A stretch of 64,000 nt of DNA, from NCBI RefSeq assembly GCF_003173575.1, contig NZ_QGNY01000003.1, positions 558,001 through 622,000 of the forward strand, written 5' to 3'. Under the pieces are notes generated by a model. The model saw nothing but the letters and a program-made list of their open reading frames with translations, searched no databases and had not been told where the DNA came from. The stretch is from Pedobacter paludis (GTDB taxonomy: Bacteria > Bacteroidota > Bacteroidia > Sphingobacteriales > Sphingobacteriaceae). This document shows, one piece after another, positions 20,158-28,894 of the stretch (positions are counted from its first letter, which is position 1; each line of letters begins with the position of its first letter). Both the position numbers and the translations under genes were made by a program.

Positions 20158-20648
20158 AATACATATTTATTTTAATATCTATTGTTCTGATCCAGTCCTG
20201 TGGATTAAAGAAAGGAAACACGAACCGTGCAGGCGAAAACTTCCCCGAATCCACGCTGACGACGCTTGATGGAAAAGTGATGGATACCAGGGAATGGAGC
20301 AGGGGAGAAGCATTTTTACTATTCTATTTCAGCACGGATTGTCCGCATTGCCAGAAGGAATTAATAGAAATGAAAAAGGAAAGTAGGCTACTGGAAAAAA
20401 GAAAAATATTAATGGTTACCTGGAACAGAAATTTTGATGAGGTGAATGAATATGGAAAACAATCGGGTTACGCTGAATTGGAGAATGTAACCATTGCAGT
20501 CGACTCTGATAGAAATCTGGCAAGCCATTTCTCCATCCGATCATTTCCTTTTATTGTATTGTATAGCAAAGACAGAAAGTTTATCAAATCCTTTAGAGGG
20601 GAAATTGAACCGAAAGTTATTCTCTCAGATAAAAACTCTGAATCATGA
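20154..20648 (+). CDS. TlpA/redoxin-like thioredoxin-fold lipoprotein
   Basis: 164 residues. The N-terminus [17 protein letters not shown] is a lipoprotein signal with Cys at the lipobox. The thioredoxin fold shows [19 protein letters not shown], the active site [12 protein letters not shown] (CPHC, as in disulfide-handling proteins) and the cis-Pro region [11 protein letters not shown]. It should act in the periplasm on thiols. It overlaps both neighbours by four bases (16960 gene and 20645 gene), so translation is coupled. The obvious substrates are the two small secreted proteins encoded directly after it, each with two cysteines; that link is inferred. Confidence 0.85.
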   Translation: MKYIFILISIVLIQSCGLKKGNTNRAGENFPESTLTTLDGKVMDTREWSRGEAFLLFYFSTDCPHCQKELIEMKKESRLLEKRKILMVTWNRNFDEVNEYGKQSGYAELENVTIAVDSDRNLASHFSIRSFPFIVLYSKDRKFIKSFRGEIEPKVILSDKNSES

Positions 20649-20884
20649 AAAAGATTGTTCTCGCCACTTTCATGATAGTAGCGGTTGCAGGCTTATCCCT
20701 CTCCTTCAAAGCAAGGAATCCTGATCTTAAAATTTATATCGCGCCTGCACAGGGTTGGCCATGTACGCTCGAAATAAACGGCAGGACCACAGAGCCTAAC
20801 GCCAATCGTCATAAGGATTATGAATTCGCTTCTACGACCACTACGCTGACATGCGGACCCATGAGGGCTTGGCTAATCGCATAG
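20645..20884 (+). CDS. Small secreted two-cysteine peptide, copy 1
   Basis: 79 residues: signal peptide [20 protein letters not shown], then a mature part of about 55. Conserved with copy 2 are FKARNPxLKIY, PCTxE, RTTEPNAN, YEFASTTTT and TCGPxxAW. Only two cysteines, in PCT and TCGP, 31 residues apart. The architecture and length resemble the small Bacteroidetes DUF6520-type secreted proteins, but I am not certain of the family. Coupled to the redoxin gene by a four-base overlap. The terminal sequence ends RAWLIA, differing from copy 2. Confidence 0.75.
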   Translation: MKKIVLATFMIVAVAGLSLSFKARNPDLKIYIAPAQGWPCTLEINGRTTEPNANRHKDYEFASTTTTLTCGPMRAWLIA

Positions 20885-20994
20885 CACCAATTGTCTTAAG
20901 GGCTGAATTAAATTACTGAACCAAGATTTTTTCATAAACCTAAAATTTGAGCTCATACTAGGTATTCTTTCACGAACAATTAAAATTAAACAAA

Positions 20995-21240
20995 ATGAAA
21001 AAGACTAAAGTTTTAATGTTGACTACCGCACTGGTTGCAGTAGCAGGGATCAGTTTCGCATTTAAAGCGCGTAATCCTGAACTCAAAATCTATTCTACGG
21101 CCGAAATTGATGGACCATGTACTGTAGAAGTTCTCGACCGCACAACGGAGCCGAACGCTAATCCACCAGTTGCTTATGAATTCGCATCCACAACAACTAC
21201 CACTACATGCGGTCCGTTAACTGCATGGCCAGCTGAGTAA
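20995..21240 (+). CDS. Small secreted two-cysteine peptide, copy 2
   Basis: 81 residues, a paralogue of the preceding gene 110 bases upstream. Signal peptide MKKTKVLMLTTALVAVAGIS; the mature part again shows FKARNPELKIY, PCTVE, RTTEPNAN, YEFASTTTTTTCGP and LTAW. Differences lie mostly in the stretch before the first Cys and just after RTTEPNAN, while both cysteines and the Thr-rich tract are kept, which argues for selection on the mature peptide. The 110-base gap may hold its own promoter. A strong terminator-like hairpin follows at 21303. Confidence 0.8.
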   Translation: MKKTKVLMLTTALVAVAGISFAFKARNPELKIYSTAEIDGPCTVEVLDRTTEPNANPPVAYEFASTTTTTTCGPLTAWPAE

Positions 21241-21302
21241 TTGTGAATTTCAAAAGAAAATAATCCTAACAAAAATGTAGTTGATTCGTTTTCTTTTTCG
21301 TC

Positions 21303-21338
21303 AAATGGCGACTGTCACTATTTAAACAGTCGCCATTT
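21303..21338. terminator. Bidirectional terminator between convergent operons
   Basis: AAATGGCGACTGT (21303-21315) pairs perfectly with ACAGTCGCCATTT (21326-21338), a 13-bp stem with a ten-base loop. It lies between the stop of peptide copy 2 (+) and the stop of the S9 peptidase (-), so it can end both transcripts. Confidence 0.75.
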
Positions 21339-21344
21339 AGTTTG

Positions 21345-23960
21345 CTATCTCATCCAGTCTGCCATTGGTTTATCTTTTAAATAATGATCGAAGAAATCCT
21401 TAACCTTATTTCCTAGATCAATTTTTGAATCCTCAGCTGAAATGCCATGTTTTTCTCCAACATAATTCAACCACCATACTGGTTTATTTTGTTCCCTAAG
21501 CATAAGAAATAATGTCCTACTATGTCTAAAATCAATCTCATCATCCTGGGAATTATGGTACATCAACAATGGTGTATTAATTCTTGATGTGTTATATATA
21601 GCAGAAGCATCTACATATGATGAAAAGTCATCGCTTAATTGATTTTCCATCTTGTATCCTCCATACATAATAACCCCTTTTTTTGTTATTCCAATCGAAA
21701 GTACATCGGTGTAACCGCTAACTAGATCAGTTAGACTGCATCCAGAAAACGCAGCTTTAAATCTATTCGTGTGAGAAATAATTACATCAGTTTCAAACCC
21801 GCCAAGACTAGATCCAGAAATCCCATACCTGTTTCTATCTACATAAGGAAGTTTATCCAAATTATTAATTGCAGCACCGGTAGCGTTCATAATACTTTTG
21901 ACAGTTGCACCGGGATTAATAGGCATGTCAAATTGATAAACCAAATAGCCTTGGCTAACCAAATGTGGAATATTAATATCACCAGGAGATGCTTTTGGGA
22001 ATATAAACTTATTTAGCAGGTTACTTTTCAATTGATAAACATTAAATATCACGGGATACAGCCTACTACTGTCAAATGATTCCGGCTTAAATAGAATCCC
22101 TTGGTAAGATCTACCATCTTGAACGATCTCGTGTAGTTCAGAACGAATCCAATTGTAATTACTATCAAACTTGAAATCTGTCAAATATTTAAAATCGTGC
22201 AAATTTTTGCTGAATAAAAGATTTGGGTAGTGCCCTTTCCGATCTACCCTAAATACACAGCTCAAATTATTCCTGGATTGATCAATAGCTGCTGGACTGA
22301 GATCACTATAAGGGAATTCTGCACCATCTATATAAATATCATCAGAAAATTTTTTTTCAAATAAAGATTTAGATATGTTGACAGTATAAAATGAGACTCT
22401 CTTTGTGGTCAAATTCATAGATTTCACAAGAAAAGACCTACCGGGGTCGATAAGTTCTGATGATTTTTCTGGAAAGTTTAGAACATTAAAAACTTCCTTG
22501 TTAATTTCGCCGATTCCATGAGTTAGATTTACAGGTAAAGTACGATTTTCCAAGTCTACCAGATATAAATCGTACCTCGAGTTTATCAATATCCGTTTAT
22601 TATCTTCAAGCCATGATGTAGTTTTAAGTGGAATATATTCGTCGTATAGAACATATTTAGTAAGTTGAGATTTGATTTTTTTGCTAATATTATAAGAAGC
22701 TCCTGTTTCAGTATTGATTGAAAAATAAGAGTTGGAAAAGTAATCATGGTAGAGAATATACTTACCAGTGGGCGAGACAATAACGTCAAGCATTTTGGAT
22801 TTATATATAGCAATGAGCGTCTTCGTGTTATTATCCAAATTAACCAAATAGTATGCAGTTGGAACATCAAGTTTCCATATTGGAATGTCAGCTCTTTTGG
22901 CTATGATGCAAAATTTATTCGCATTGGGTTTATAACTTTCTTTAACTATTGTTTCTGAACTATCATTTATCTGTTCAAACTTGGATGAACTGATTGTAAT
23001 CGAACATAGATAATCCCGATCATCTGGTTGCGATCCTTTGCTGTATTTTGAACCATAGAAATTATCCACCAAATTAATATCGTTGTATTTCCAAATTTCC
23101 AATAGACCTGGAAACGGACTGACAGGTGGATGATCTTTTTGCATGAAGAAAAACAACTTCCTACCATCTTTCGAAAAACGCAGATTTAACGCATTTTTAA
23201 ATTCAAGTCCAAAAGGTTGAGGAAAGTTTTCATCAGAGAGCAGTTTCTTAAGCCATTTCAATTTAATTGCATAAGTCCAAAGTCTCTTTATTTTTGGCGA
23301 TTCTTTTTCGATAAATGCTATTTGCTCTGCCTTATTATCAATCACTATGTTGGATACTGGATACCCCAAAAATATATCATGTACTTCAACATTCGCCAGA
23401 TCAATCAACTTCAATGATTGTTTCCGATTAATCTTACTAGTGTTCTTGACAAAGACATATCTTTCAGATTGATCGATTTCTGATGGTATGACATCATCAA
23501 GTTCGAGAATAATATTTCCTTTCAGATTACAGATTGTAACTTTACTCTTGACACTGCTTATAAGTATTAAATAATGGAAACTTTTGTAATGCTTTAATTT
23601 GAATTCGTCAGCATCTCCAATATTATCGACAGTCGGGGTCTTGGTTTGTAGATTTACGCGTTTTACAAGGTTGCCTTCTTGCACGAAAAAGAATCTGCCA
23701 TCATCAGAAAATTTTTGATTTCTCCCAGAAGAAAACTTTGCCTGCCAATCATTATTGGTTGATTTTAATACAATTTCGGACTGATCGTTTGTTTTCATCT
23801 GATAGGTAACGAAATCGCCTGTAGGAGAAACTTTGACTGGTCCAATTATTGGAATAGTTTTGTAACTGTTGAGATCAAGGTTTATCTTTTGCGCAACTGC
23901 TTTACTAGAAAATAAGACACTCAACAGAATTATCACAGTTTTGTATTTAATAATAGTCAT
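21345..23960 (-). CDS. S9-family (prolyl oligopeptidase) secreted peptidase
   Basis: 871 residues with a signal peptide (IILLSVLFSSKAVAQ). The first ~600 residues are beta-propeller-like, with repeated short blades (for example KVSPTGDFVTYQM, IVSPTGKYILYHDY). The catalytic alpha/beta-hydrolase domain is C-terminal: nucleophile in YGISGSSLGGFETD (GxSxGG), Asp in HNSQDDEIDF and His in GEKHGIS. It should cleave short peptides in the periplasm. Last gene of the SusCD operon, 15 bases after the epimerase. The coding sequence looks clearly richer in A+T than its operon partners, which suggests a separate origin. Confidence 0.85.
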   Translation of the reverse strand: MTIIKYKTVIILLSVLFSSKAVAQKINLDLNSYKTIPIIGPVKVSPTGDFVTYQMKTNDQSEIVLKSTNNDWQAKFSSGRNQKFSDDGRFFFVQEGNLVKRVNLQTKTPTVDNIGDADEFKLKHYKSFHYLILISSVKSKVTICNLKGNIILELDDVIPSEIDQSERYVFVKNTSKINRKQSLKLIDLANVEVHDIFLGYPVSNIVIDNKAEQIAFIEKESPKIKRLWTYAIKLKWLKKLLSDENFPQPFGLEFKNALNLRFSKDGRKLFFFMQKDHPPVSPFPGLLEIWKYNDINLVDNFYGSKYSKGSQPDDRDYLCSITISSSKFEQINDSSETIVKESYKPNANKFCIIAKRADIPIWKLDVPTAYYLVNLDNNTKTLIAIYKSKMLDVIVSPTGKYILYHDYFSNSYFSINTETGASYNISKKIKSQLTKYVLYDEYIPLKTTSWLEDNKRILINSRYDLYLVDLENRTLPVNLTHGIGEINKEVFNVLNFPEKSSELIDPGRSFLVKSMNLTTKRVSFYTVNISKSLFEKKFSDDIYIDGAEFPYSDLSPAAIDQSRNNLSCVFRVDRKGHYPNLLFSKNLHDFKYLTDFKFDSNYNWIRSELHEIVQDGRSYQGILFKPESFDSSRLYPVIFNVYQLKSNLLNKFIFPKASPGDINIPHLVSQGYLVYQFDMPINPGATVKSIMNATGAAINNLDKLPYVDRNRYGISGSSLGGFETDVIISHTNRFKAAFSGCSLTDLVSGYTDVLSIGITKKGVIMYGGYKMENQLSDDFSSYVDASAIYNTSRINTPLLMYHNSQDDEIDFRHSRTLFLMLREQNKPVWWLNYVGEKHGISAEDSKIDLGNKVKDFFDHYLKDKPMADWMR

Positions 23961-23975
23961 AATAATATTAATCTG

Positions 23976-25133
23976 TTAATGGTTTGTAAAGGCATAGATT
24001 GTTCTGCTTAAATAAGTCTCACCAGGACGCAAAATTGTGGTAGAAAATGTCGGATGGTTCGGGCTATTGGGAAAATGCTGTGTTTCCAGGCAGAATGCTG
24101 TACGATAATTATCTGGACCGGTCTTAAGATTATTTTTTCCCTGCATGAAATTTCCGGAATAAAACTGCAATCCAGGTTCAGTGGTGTAAATTCTCATGAT
24201 GATTTCGCTCTTATCTCCTTTTACTTTCGCAACCGGCAGAACCTGGCTTTTGTTAAGTACGAAATTGTGGTCATATCCTTTGCCGTTTTTAAGCTGCACA
24301 TCATTGTCGTTGATATGGCTGCCAATGTTTTTTTCAATGCGGAAATCAAACGGTGTACCGGTCACCGGTGCGATTTCCCCAGTAGGGATAAGTTCGCTGT
24401 TAACCGGTGTATATGCATCAGCATTGATCTGCAGGGTGTGTTTTAGGATAGAGCCTGATCCGTTAAGATTGAAAAAAGCATGATTGGTCAGGTTAACAAC
24501 AGTGGGCGAATCAGTTGTAGCCTCGTAGTTAATGGCTAAATGGTTCATCTTGGTGAGGGTGAATTTAACGCTCACATCAAGGTTTCCCGGAAAGCCCTCA
24601 TCCATGTGGGGGGAATGAAGGCGGGCAATGATAACACTGTCGGTGATCTGGTGCATTTCCCATACCCTTTCCTGAAAGCCGTTTTCACCGCCATGGAGGG
24701 CATGGCTTCCATTGTTCAAAGTGATCCGGTATTCATTGCAGTCTATGCTGAATTTCCCCTGGTTGATTCTATTGGCGTACCTGCCTATGGTTGCACCGTA
24801 ATAGGGTTCGGTAGACTTCTGGTAATCCTCAGGTTCATCAAAGCCCATGACCACATCGATAAGCTTTCCATTTTTATCGGGTACCATTAGCGACATCAGC
24901 CTGGCGCCATAGTTGCAGAACTTTGCCCGCATGCCGTTACCGTTAACTATGGTAAATATCTTTTCCTCAGGACAATCTATCTGCATAGTTCTCATTGGGT
25001 CTTTGCAGTCTATGTTTTTTGGTGTCTCCATACAATTAATGAATATCAGCATGGCAGTAGCCATACTGAATAACTGATATTTGGTTATCATTTGGTTTTC
25101 TCTGTAAGTAGCTTCGTTGTCTATTTCACTCAT
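23976..25133 (-). CDS. galM: Aldose 1-epimerase (mutarotase), lipoprotein
   Basis: 385 residues from ATG 25133, whose first bases overlap the stop of the GH2 gene (ATGA). Internal ATG 25088 gives MITKYQLFSMATAMLIFINC, a lipoprotein signal with Cys at its end, and is the better biological start unless the overlap is used. The GalM fold is clear: GARLMSLMVPDKNGK, GATIGRYANRI, NNGSHALHGGENGFQERVW with the family His, TNHAFFNLNGSG with the second His, and near the end QFYSGNF and CLETQHFPNSPNHP with the catalytic Glu. It interconverts sugar anomers released by the glycosidase encoded just upstream, probably in the periplasm. Confidence 0.9.
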   Translation of the reverse strand: MSEIDNEATYRENQMITKYQLFSMATAMLIFINCMETPKNIDCKDPMRTMQIDCPEEKIFTIVNGNGMRAKFCNYGARLMSLMVPDKNGKLIDVVMGFDEPEDYQKSTEPYYGATIGRYANRINQGKFSIDCNEYRITLNNGSHALHGGENGFQERVWEMHQITDSVIIARLHSPHMDEGFPGNLDVSVKFTLTKMNHLAINYEATTDSPTVVNLTNHAFFNLNGSGSILKHTLQINADAYTPVNSELIPTGEIAPVTGTPFDFRIEKNIGSHINDNDVQLKNGKGYDHNFVLNKSQVLPVAKVKGDKSEIIMRIYTTEPGLQFYSGNFMQGKNNLKTGPDNYRTAFCLETQHFPNSPNHPTFSTTILRPGETYLSRTIYAFTNH

Positions 25134-27514
25134 GGGTTGTCCAGCGCTTTTTCCAGCATATGCTTTTCATTTGAAGTCAGGTACTGTGCGTATGATTTGA
25201 GGTATTCCCTGGCTACGGGCCGGTAACTGTCCCAGTCTTTTTTGTTCAGATAGTGGATGGTTTTTGCCCTGAGCAGGATTTCTTTACCGATGGTGCCATA
25301 TGGTGTAATCTTTTCCTCTGCTGTTTTCCAGTCGGGTCCATTCTGAAGAGTAGCGTAAGGCTCAATATGATCGCGGTAAAGTGCATTCATGATCTTGTTA
25401 TCAGCCTTTCTTCCGCCCATCAGTACATTGAGTTTTTCGCGTTGCTGTAGGATAACCGTAAATCCCGGGTCGCTTACAGATTCGCTCACATGATAGATGA
25501 AGCGGAGATCCTCATCTGAAAAAGCAGTGTTTTTTTCCTTGATAAAATCCTCGGTGAGTAAACGCACAGCCGTATTGTCGCCCGATTGCTTAGCCATCTC
25601 TGCAAGGTTCACGATCGAGCTGTTTTCTTTGTGTCCTGAAAGATATGCCCTGTAAGATTTTTCATATTTCTCAACGGGATCGGTGAGGTCCATTTCCTTG
25701 ATATTTACCTGCTCAAAACGGCCGATATCGGGGTTCAGCGCGGCATGGATTTCACGGAGCTTTTCGAATGGTATTTTGATGATTTCACGGTCATAGGTAA
25801 TTAATCCATTCTGCTCCCCTTCCACATCAAATGGCTGGGTGTAAATACTACCCGATAGGCCTTTGTCCCTCATAAGCTGCAGGTCGAGGTTCATCATGGA
25901 ATATTTGGTGATAAGCGCAGCAGGTTTCTCCTGGATATATCCCCAGGCGGTATTGGTGTTCCACTGGTGCCCGGGTACAAAGACCCCGATACCTCCGAAC
26001 TCCCCGACTACCTGGGCCTTGCCCGGTTGTTTTAAGGGCATCATCGGGTTGGGATAAGCGTGGACATCGGTCATACTGGCCGAAACATAGGCATTCGGTG
26101 AAGGGCTACGTAATTTCTCGTTTACGTAGAGGATTTCACCGGAATGTCCGTTTACCAGTCTGCTTGGATCCGTTTCTTTGATCCAATCGGTTAGGCGCTG
26201 CTGATCATAGCTGCCCCACTTTTCGTTAAAGAGTACCCAGGCGACAATAGAGGGGCTATTCTTAAGCTGGTCGATGGTTTCCCTGCTCTGCTGTTCAAAT
26301 GCCTTTTTAGCACCTTCCGGTAGGCCCTGGTGGGGATTGACCATATCCTGCCATACCAGCATACCGATTTTATCGGCATGGTAGTACCAACGGGCAGGTT
26401 CCACCTTGATGTGCTTACGGATGGTATTAAAGCCCATAGCTTTGATAGCTTTGATGTCAAAGGCAAGCGCTTCATCCGTGGGCGCGGTATACAGCCCGTC
26501 GGGCCAGAATCCCTGGTCAAGTGTTCCAAGGTTGAAATAGGGTTTGTTATTGAGCATAATTCGCTCAATGCCCTGTTCGTCCCTGGCAACGGAGATTTTC
26601 CGCATACCAAAATAACTTTTGACCTCATCCTCTCCCATTTTGATCGTAAGGTCATATAGGTGCGGTGAAGAGGGGCTCCATAGTTTTGCATCTTTTATCG
26701 GGATTTCGATCAACTTTCCGGTCTGGCCAGTAAGCATAGCAACCTGTTCCCGTTTGTCCATCACCGATACAGTGTAAGCCCCGTTTTTTCCCTCACCATT
26801 GCCCTCTTTGTCTGTTACGGTCAGGTAAAGCACACCGCGGTCGATATCAGGTGTCATTTTGATATCGCTGATGTAATGATCAGGGACAGTCTCCAGCCAT
26901 ACCGTCTGCCAGATACCTGACGAGGCCGTATAGTAGATATTGGCTGGATTTGAGACCTGTTTACCATGTGGGTAAATGCCCCGGTCAGTTGGATCAAGGA
27001 CCTTTACCGTTAATTCGTTATTGCCTTCCTTCACCAGGTCGCTTATATCAAAGGTAAAAGCGGTATAGCCTCCCGCATGTTCACCGGCTTTTTTGCCGTT
27101 GATGAATACAGTGGCCAACTGGTCTACCGCTCCGAAGTGGAGCAGTAGACGTTTGCCTTTTGAGAGCGTTGAATTAAAAGTTCTTTTGTACCAAAGCGCC
27201 TCGTCTACTTTGAGGTTCTTTTTAACGCGTGAAAGGCTGGATTCTATCGGATAGGGAACCAATATTTTTCCCTGCCATGATGTTGGCTGCTCGTTGGTTT
27301 TGGTGATCGTATAGTCCCATTGCCCGTTGAGGTTTGTCCAGGAGTTTCGGGTGAGCTGGGGACGGGGGTATTCTGCGTTTAAACTTTCAGGGCCTACCTC
27401 ATTAGTCCACCTCGTTTTCAGTTGAGGGGAAATAGTATTTCGGTTAGCCTGCGCCCATAAGTTTGAACTTGTTAGTAAAACTATTGTATGCAACAGTAAT
27501 GAAATCTTTTTCAT
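25130..27514 (-). CDS. Glycoside hydrolase family 2 protein (beta-galactosidase/glucuronidase type)
   Basis: 794 residues with signal peptide MKKISLLLHTIVLLTSSNLWA. Domains in order: jelly-roll sugar-binding domain (SWTNLNGQWDYTI, WYKRTF, VFINGKKAGEHAGGYTAF), immunoglobulin-like domain, then a TIM barrel (FNTIRKHIKVEPARWYYHAD). The acid/base Glu is in WVLFNEKWG (about residue 428) and the nucleophile probably in VVGEFGGIG (about 504). A C-terminal helical extension of ~200 residues follows. GH2 enzymes remove terminal beta-linked sugars; the exact substrate cannot be told from sequence. It follows the thioredoxin-like gene with one intervening base. Confidence 0.88.
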   Translation of the reverse strand: MKKISLLLHTIVLLTSSNLWAQANRNTISPQLKTRWTNEVGPESLNAEYPRPQLTRNSWTNLNGQWDYTITKTNEQPTSWQGKILVPYPIESSLSRVKKNLKVDEALWYKRTFNSTLSKGKRLLLHFGAVDQLATVFINGKKAGEHAGGYTAFTFDISDLVKEGNNELTVKVLDPTDRGIYPHGKQVSNPANIYYTASSGIWQTVWLETVPDHYISDIKMTPDIDRGVLYLTVTDKEGNGEGKNGAYTVSVMDKREQVAMLTGQTGKLIEIPIKDAKLWSPSSPHLYDLTIKMGEDEVKSYFGMRKISVARDEQGIERIMLNNKPYFNLGTLDQGFWPDGLYTAPTDEALAFDIKAIKAMGFNTIRKHIKVEPARWYYHADKIGMLVWQDMVNPHQGLPEGAKKAFEQQSRETIDQLKNSPSIVAWVLFNEKWGSYDQQRLTDWIKETDPSRLVNGHSGEILYVNEKLRSPSPNAYVSASMTDVHAYPNPMMPLKQPGKAQVVGEFGGIGVFVPGHQWNTNTAWGYIQEKPAALITKYSMMNLDLQLMRDKGLSGSIYTQPFDVEGEQNGLITYDREIIKIPFEKLREIHAALNPDIGRFEQVNIKEMDLTDPVEKYEKSYRAYLSGHKENSSIVNLAEMAKQSGDNTAVRLLTEDFIKEKNTAFSDEDLRFIYHVSESVSDPGFTVILQQREKLNVLMGGRKADNKIMNALYRDHIEPYATLQNGPDWKTAEEKITPYGTIGKEILLRAKTIHYLNKKDWDSYRPVAREYLKSYAQYLTSNEKHMLEKALDNP

Positions 27515-27515
27515 G

Positions 27516-28838
27516 TTATTTTGTCCAGGTAGGAATGCCTTTCTTCATTTTTTCGATGGTTTCACTATAAAGTGCAATCTGTGACTTATCTCTGTTCTTG
27601 GTAGCTATATCCAAGGCTTGCTTTTCATACTCTACGGCTTCGCTATTACGCTTTAATTTATATAGCAAATTTGCATAGGTATCGATATAAGGTGGTGCCG
27701 TAGGCTCTGAATCCAGTATCTGTTTCATATAGCCCGTGGCTTCGTTCAGTTTTTTGACATCATCAGTTTGCTCGAAAAAAACCTCCCACAACATGATGTT
27801 GCTCGATTGTTTCTCTATAGGGGTATTAAGTTTGACGCCGTTCTTCCTTATCCTTTCAAGCTCAGCATCAGCTGCTGCTTTCCAGTTTTTTGTTTGAGCG
27901 TAATAAAGGCATTTAGCATCAAGTACTGCGTTCTTTGCAGTATTCTGATCAAGTTTGGCGGCGATTTTTTTTCCGATAGAAATCCAATCAGGCTCATGTT
28001 CAACTGCCCCCAACTTTGTATTCCCGTTCTTATAAGCATAAGGGTAAATATAGTCCCTGACTACAAAAGAATTGACAAGTCTAGTTGTACTGGTATTGGG
28101 AGCTAGCTTTTCCAATGTACCAGGATGCTGGTACAGGTACTTAACTATCGGATCATCCAGTGTAAAATCCTTCGTAAAATCAATGATGTACAATAAGGTC
28201 TCCTTATCCAAGATATTATTCGGCTCACTCTTGTCGATATATTGATTTTTGTAGAAACGGGAAGCTGCCTTTGAAATCGAATCTTGCTTAAGCTTTTTGG
28301 CAAATATTGCAAGTTCCCTAACCTCTGGAAGAGATAGTTGCTGATTTCGGAATCTTTGCGCGAGCTCTTTTATTCGTTGATCATTTTCAAGCGATTCTTT
28401 AGCAAGTCTCTGAAACGCTACCGGACGTTTTAACCCACCATTTTTATTGATAAGATTACCGTTAACATCAAGGAAGATAAAACTTGGGTAAGAATAAATG
28501 CTGTATTGTTTCTCCAGTGTCTTAGCGTAGCTGCGCCAGGATTTTATAGATTCATCATCGTTTTTGGTACTATCCATCTGGATTTTGATCGAAACGAAAT
28601 TTTCATTCATATACTTTCCGAGCTCTTGGTCGGTATAAGTTGAATCGTCCATTTTTCTACACGGGATACACCAGGTGGTAAAAGCATCGATGAAAATGGC
28701 CTTGTTCTCCTTTTTTGCCATTTGAAGTACTTCCTGCATATTTTTAGCGTTCAAAAAATGTATCCCTGTTTGGTTTTGCGCAAATAGGAAGTTCGTGGCC
28801 ATAACTGACCACATGGTAATTACTGTTATCTTTTTCAT
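27516..28838 (-). CDS. Periplasmic thioredoxin-like protein with helical C-terminal part
   Basis: 440 residues, signal peptide MKKITVITMWSVMATNFLFA. A thioredoxin domain occupies about 25-160: KENKAIFIDAFTTWCIPCRK (active site WCIPC), YSIYSYPSFIFLD with the cis-Pro. The rest is helical and TPR-like (ATGYMKQILDSEPTAPPYID near the end). Proteins of this form are common partners of SusCD pairs in Sphingobacteriaceae. It may protect or reduce thiols of exported enzymes; that is inference. Its stop is one base from the GH2 ATG. Confidence 0.85.
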   Translation of the reverse strand: MKKITVITMWSVMATNFLFAQNQTGIHFLNAKNMQEVLQMAKKENKAIFIDAFTTWCIPCRKMDDSTYTDQELGKYMNENFVSIKIQMDSTKNDDESIKSWRSYAKTLEKQYSIYSYPSFIFLDVNGNLINKNGGLKRPVAFQRLAKESLENDQRIKELAQRFRNQQLSLPEVRELAIFAKKLKQDSISKAASRFYKNQYIDKSEPNNILDKETLLYIIDFTKDFTLDDPIVKYLYQHPGTLEKLAPNTSTTRLVNSFVVRDYIYPYAYKNGNTKLGAVEHEPDWISIGKKIAAKLDQNTAKNAVLDAKCLYYAQTKNWKAAADAELERIRKNGVKLNTPIEKQSSNIMLWEVFFEQTDDVKKLNEATGYMKQILDSEPTAPPYIDTYANLLYKLKRNSEAVEYEKQALDIATKNRDKSQIALYSETIEKMKKGIPTWTK

Positions 28839-28894
28839 AATTTAAAGATTGAGGGGTGGCGGAAAACACCACCCTATGCGTATCCGATCTTTTG

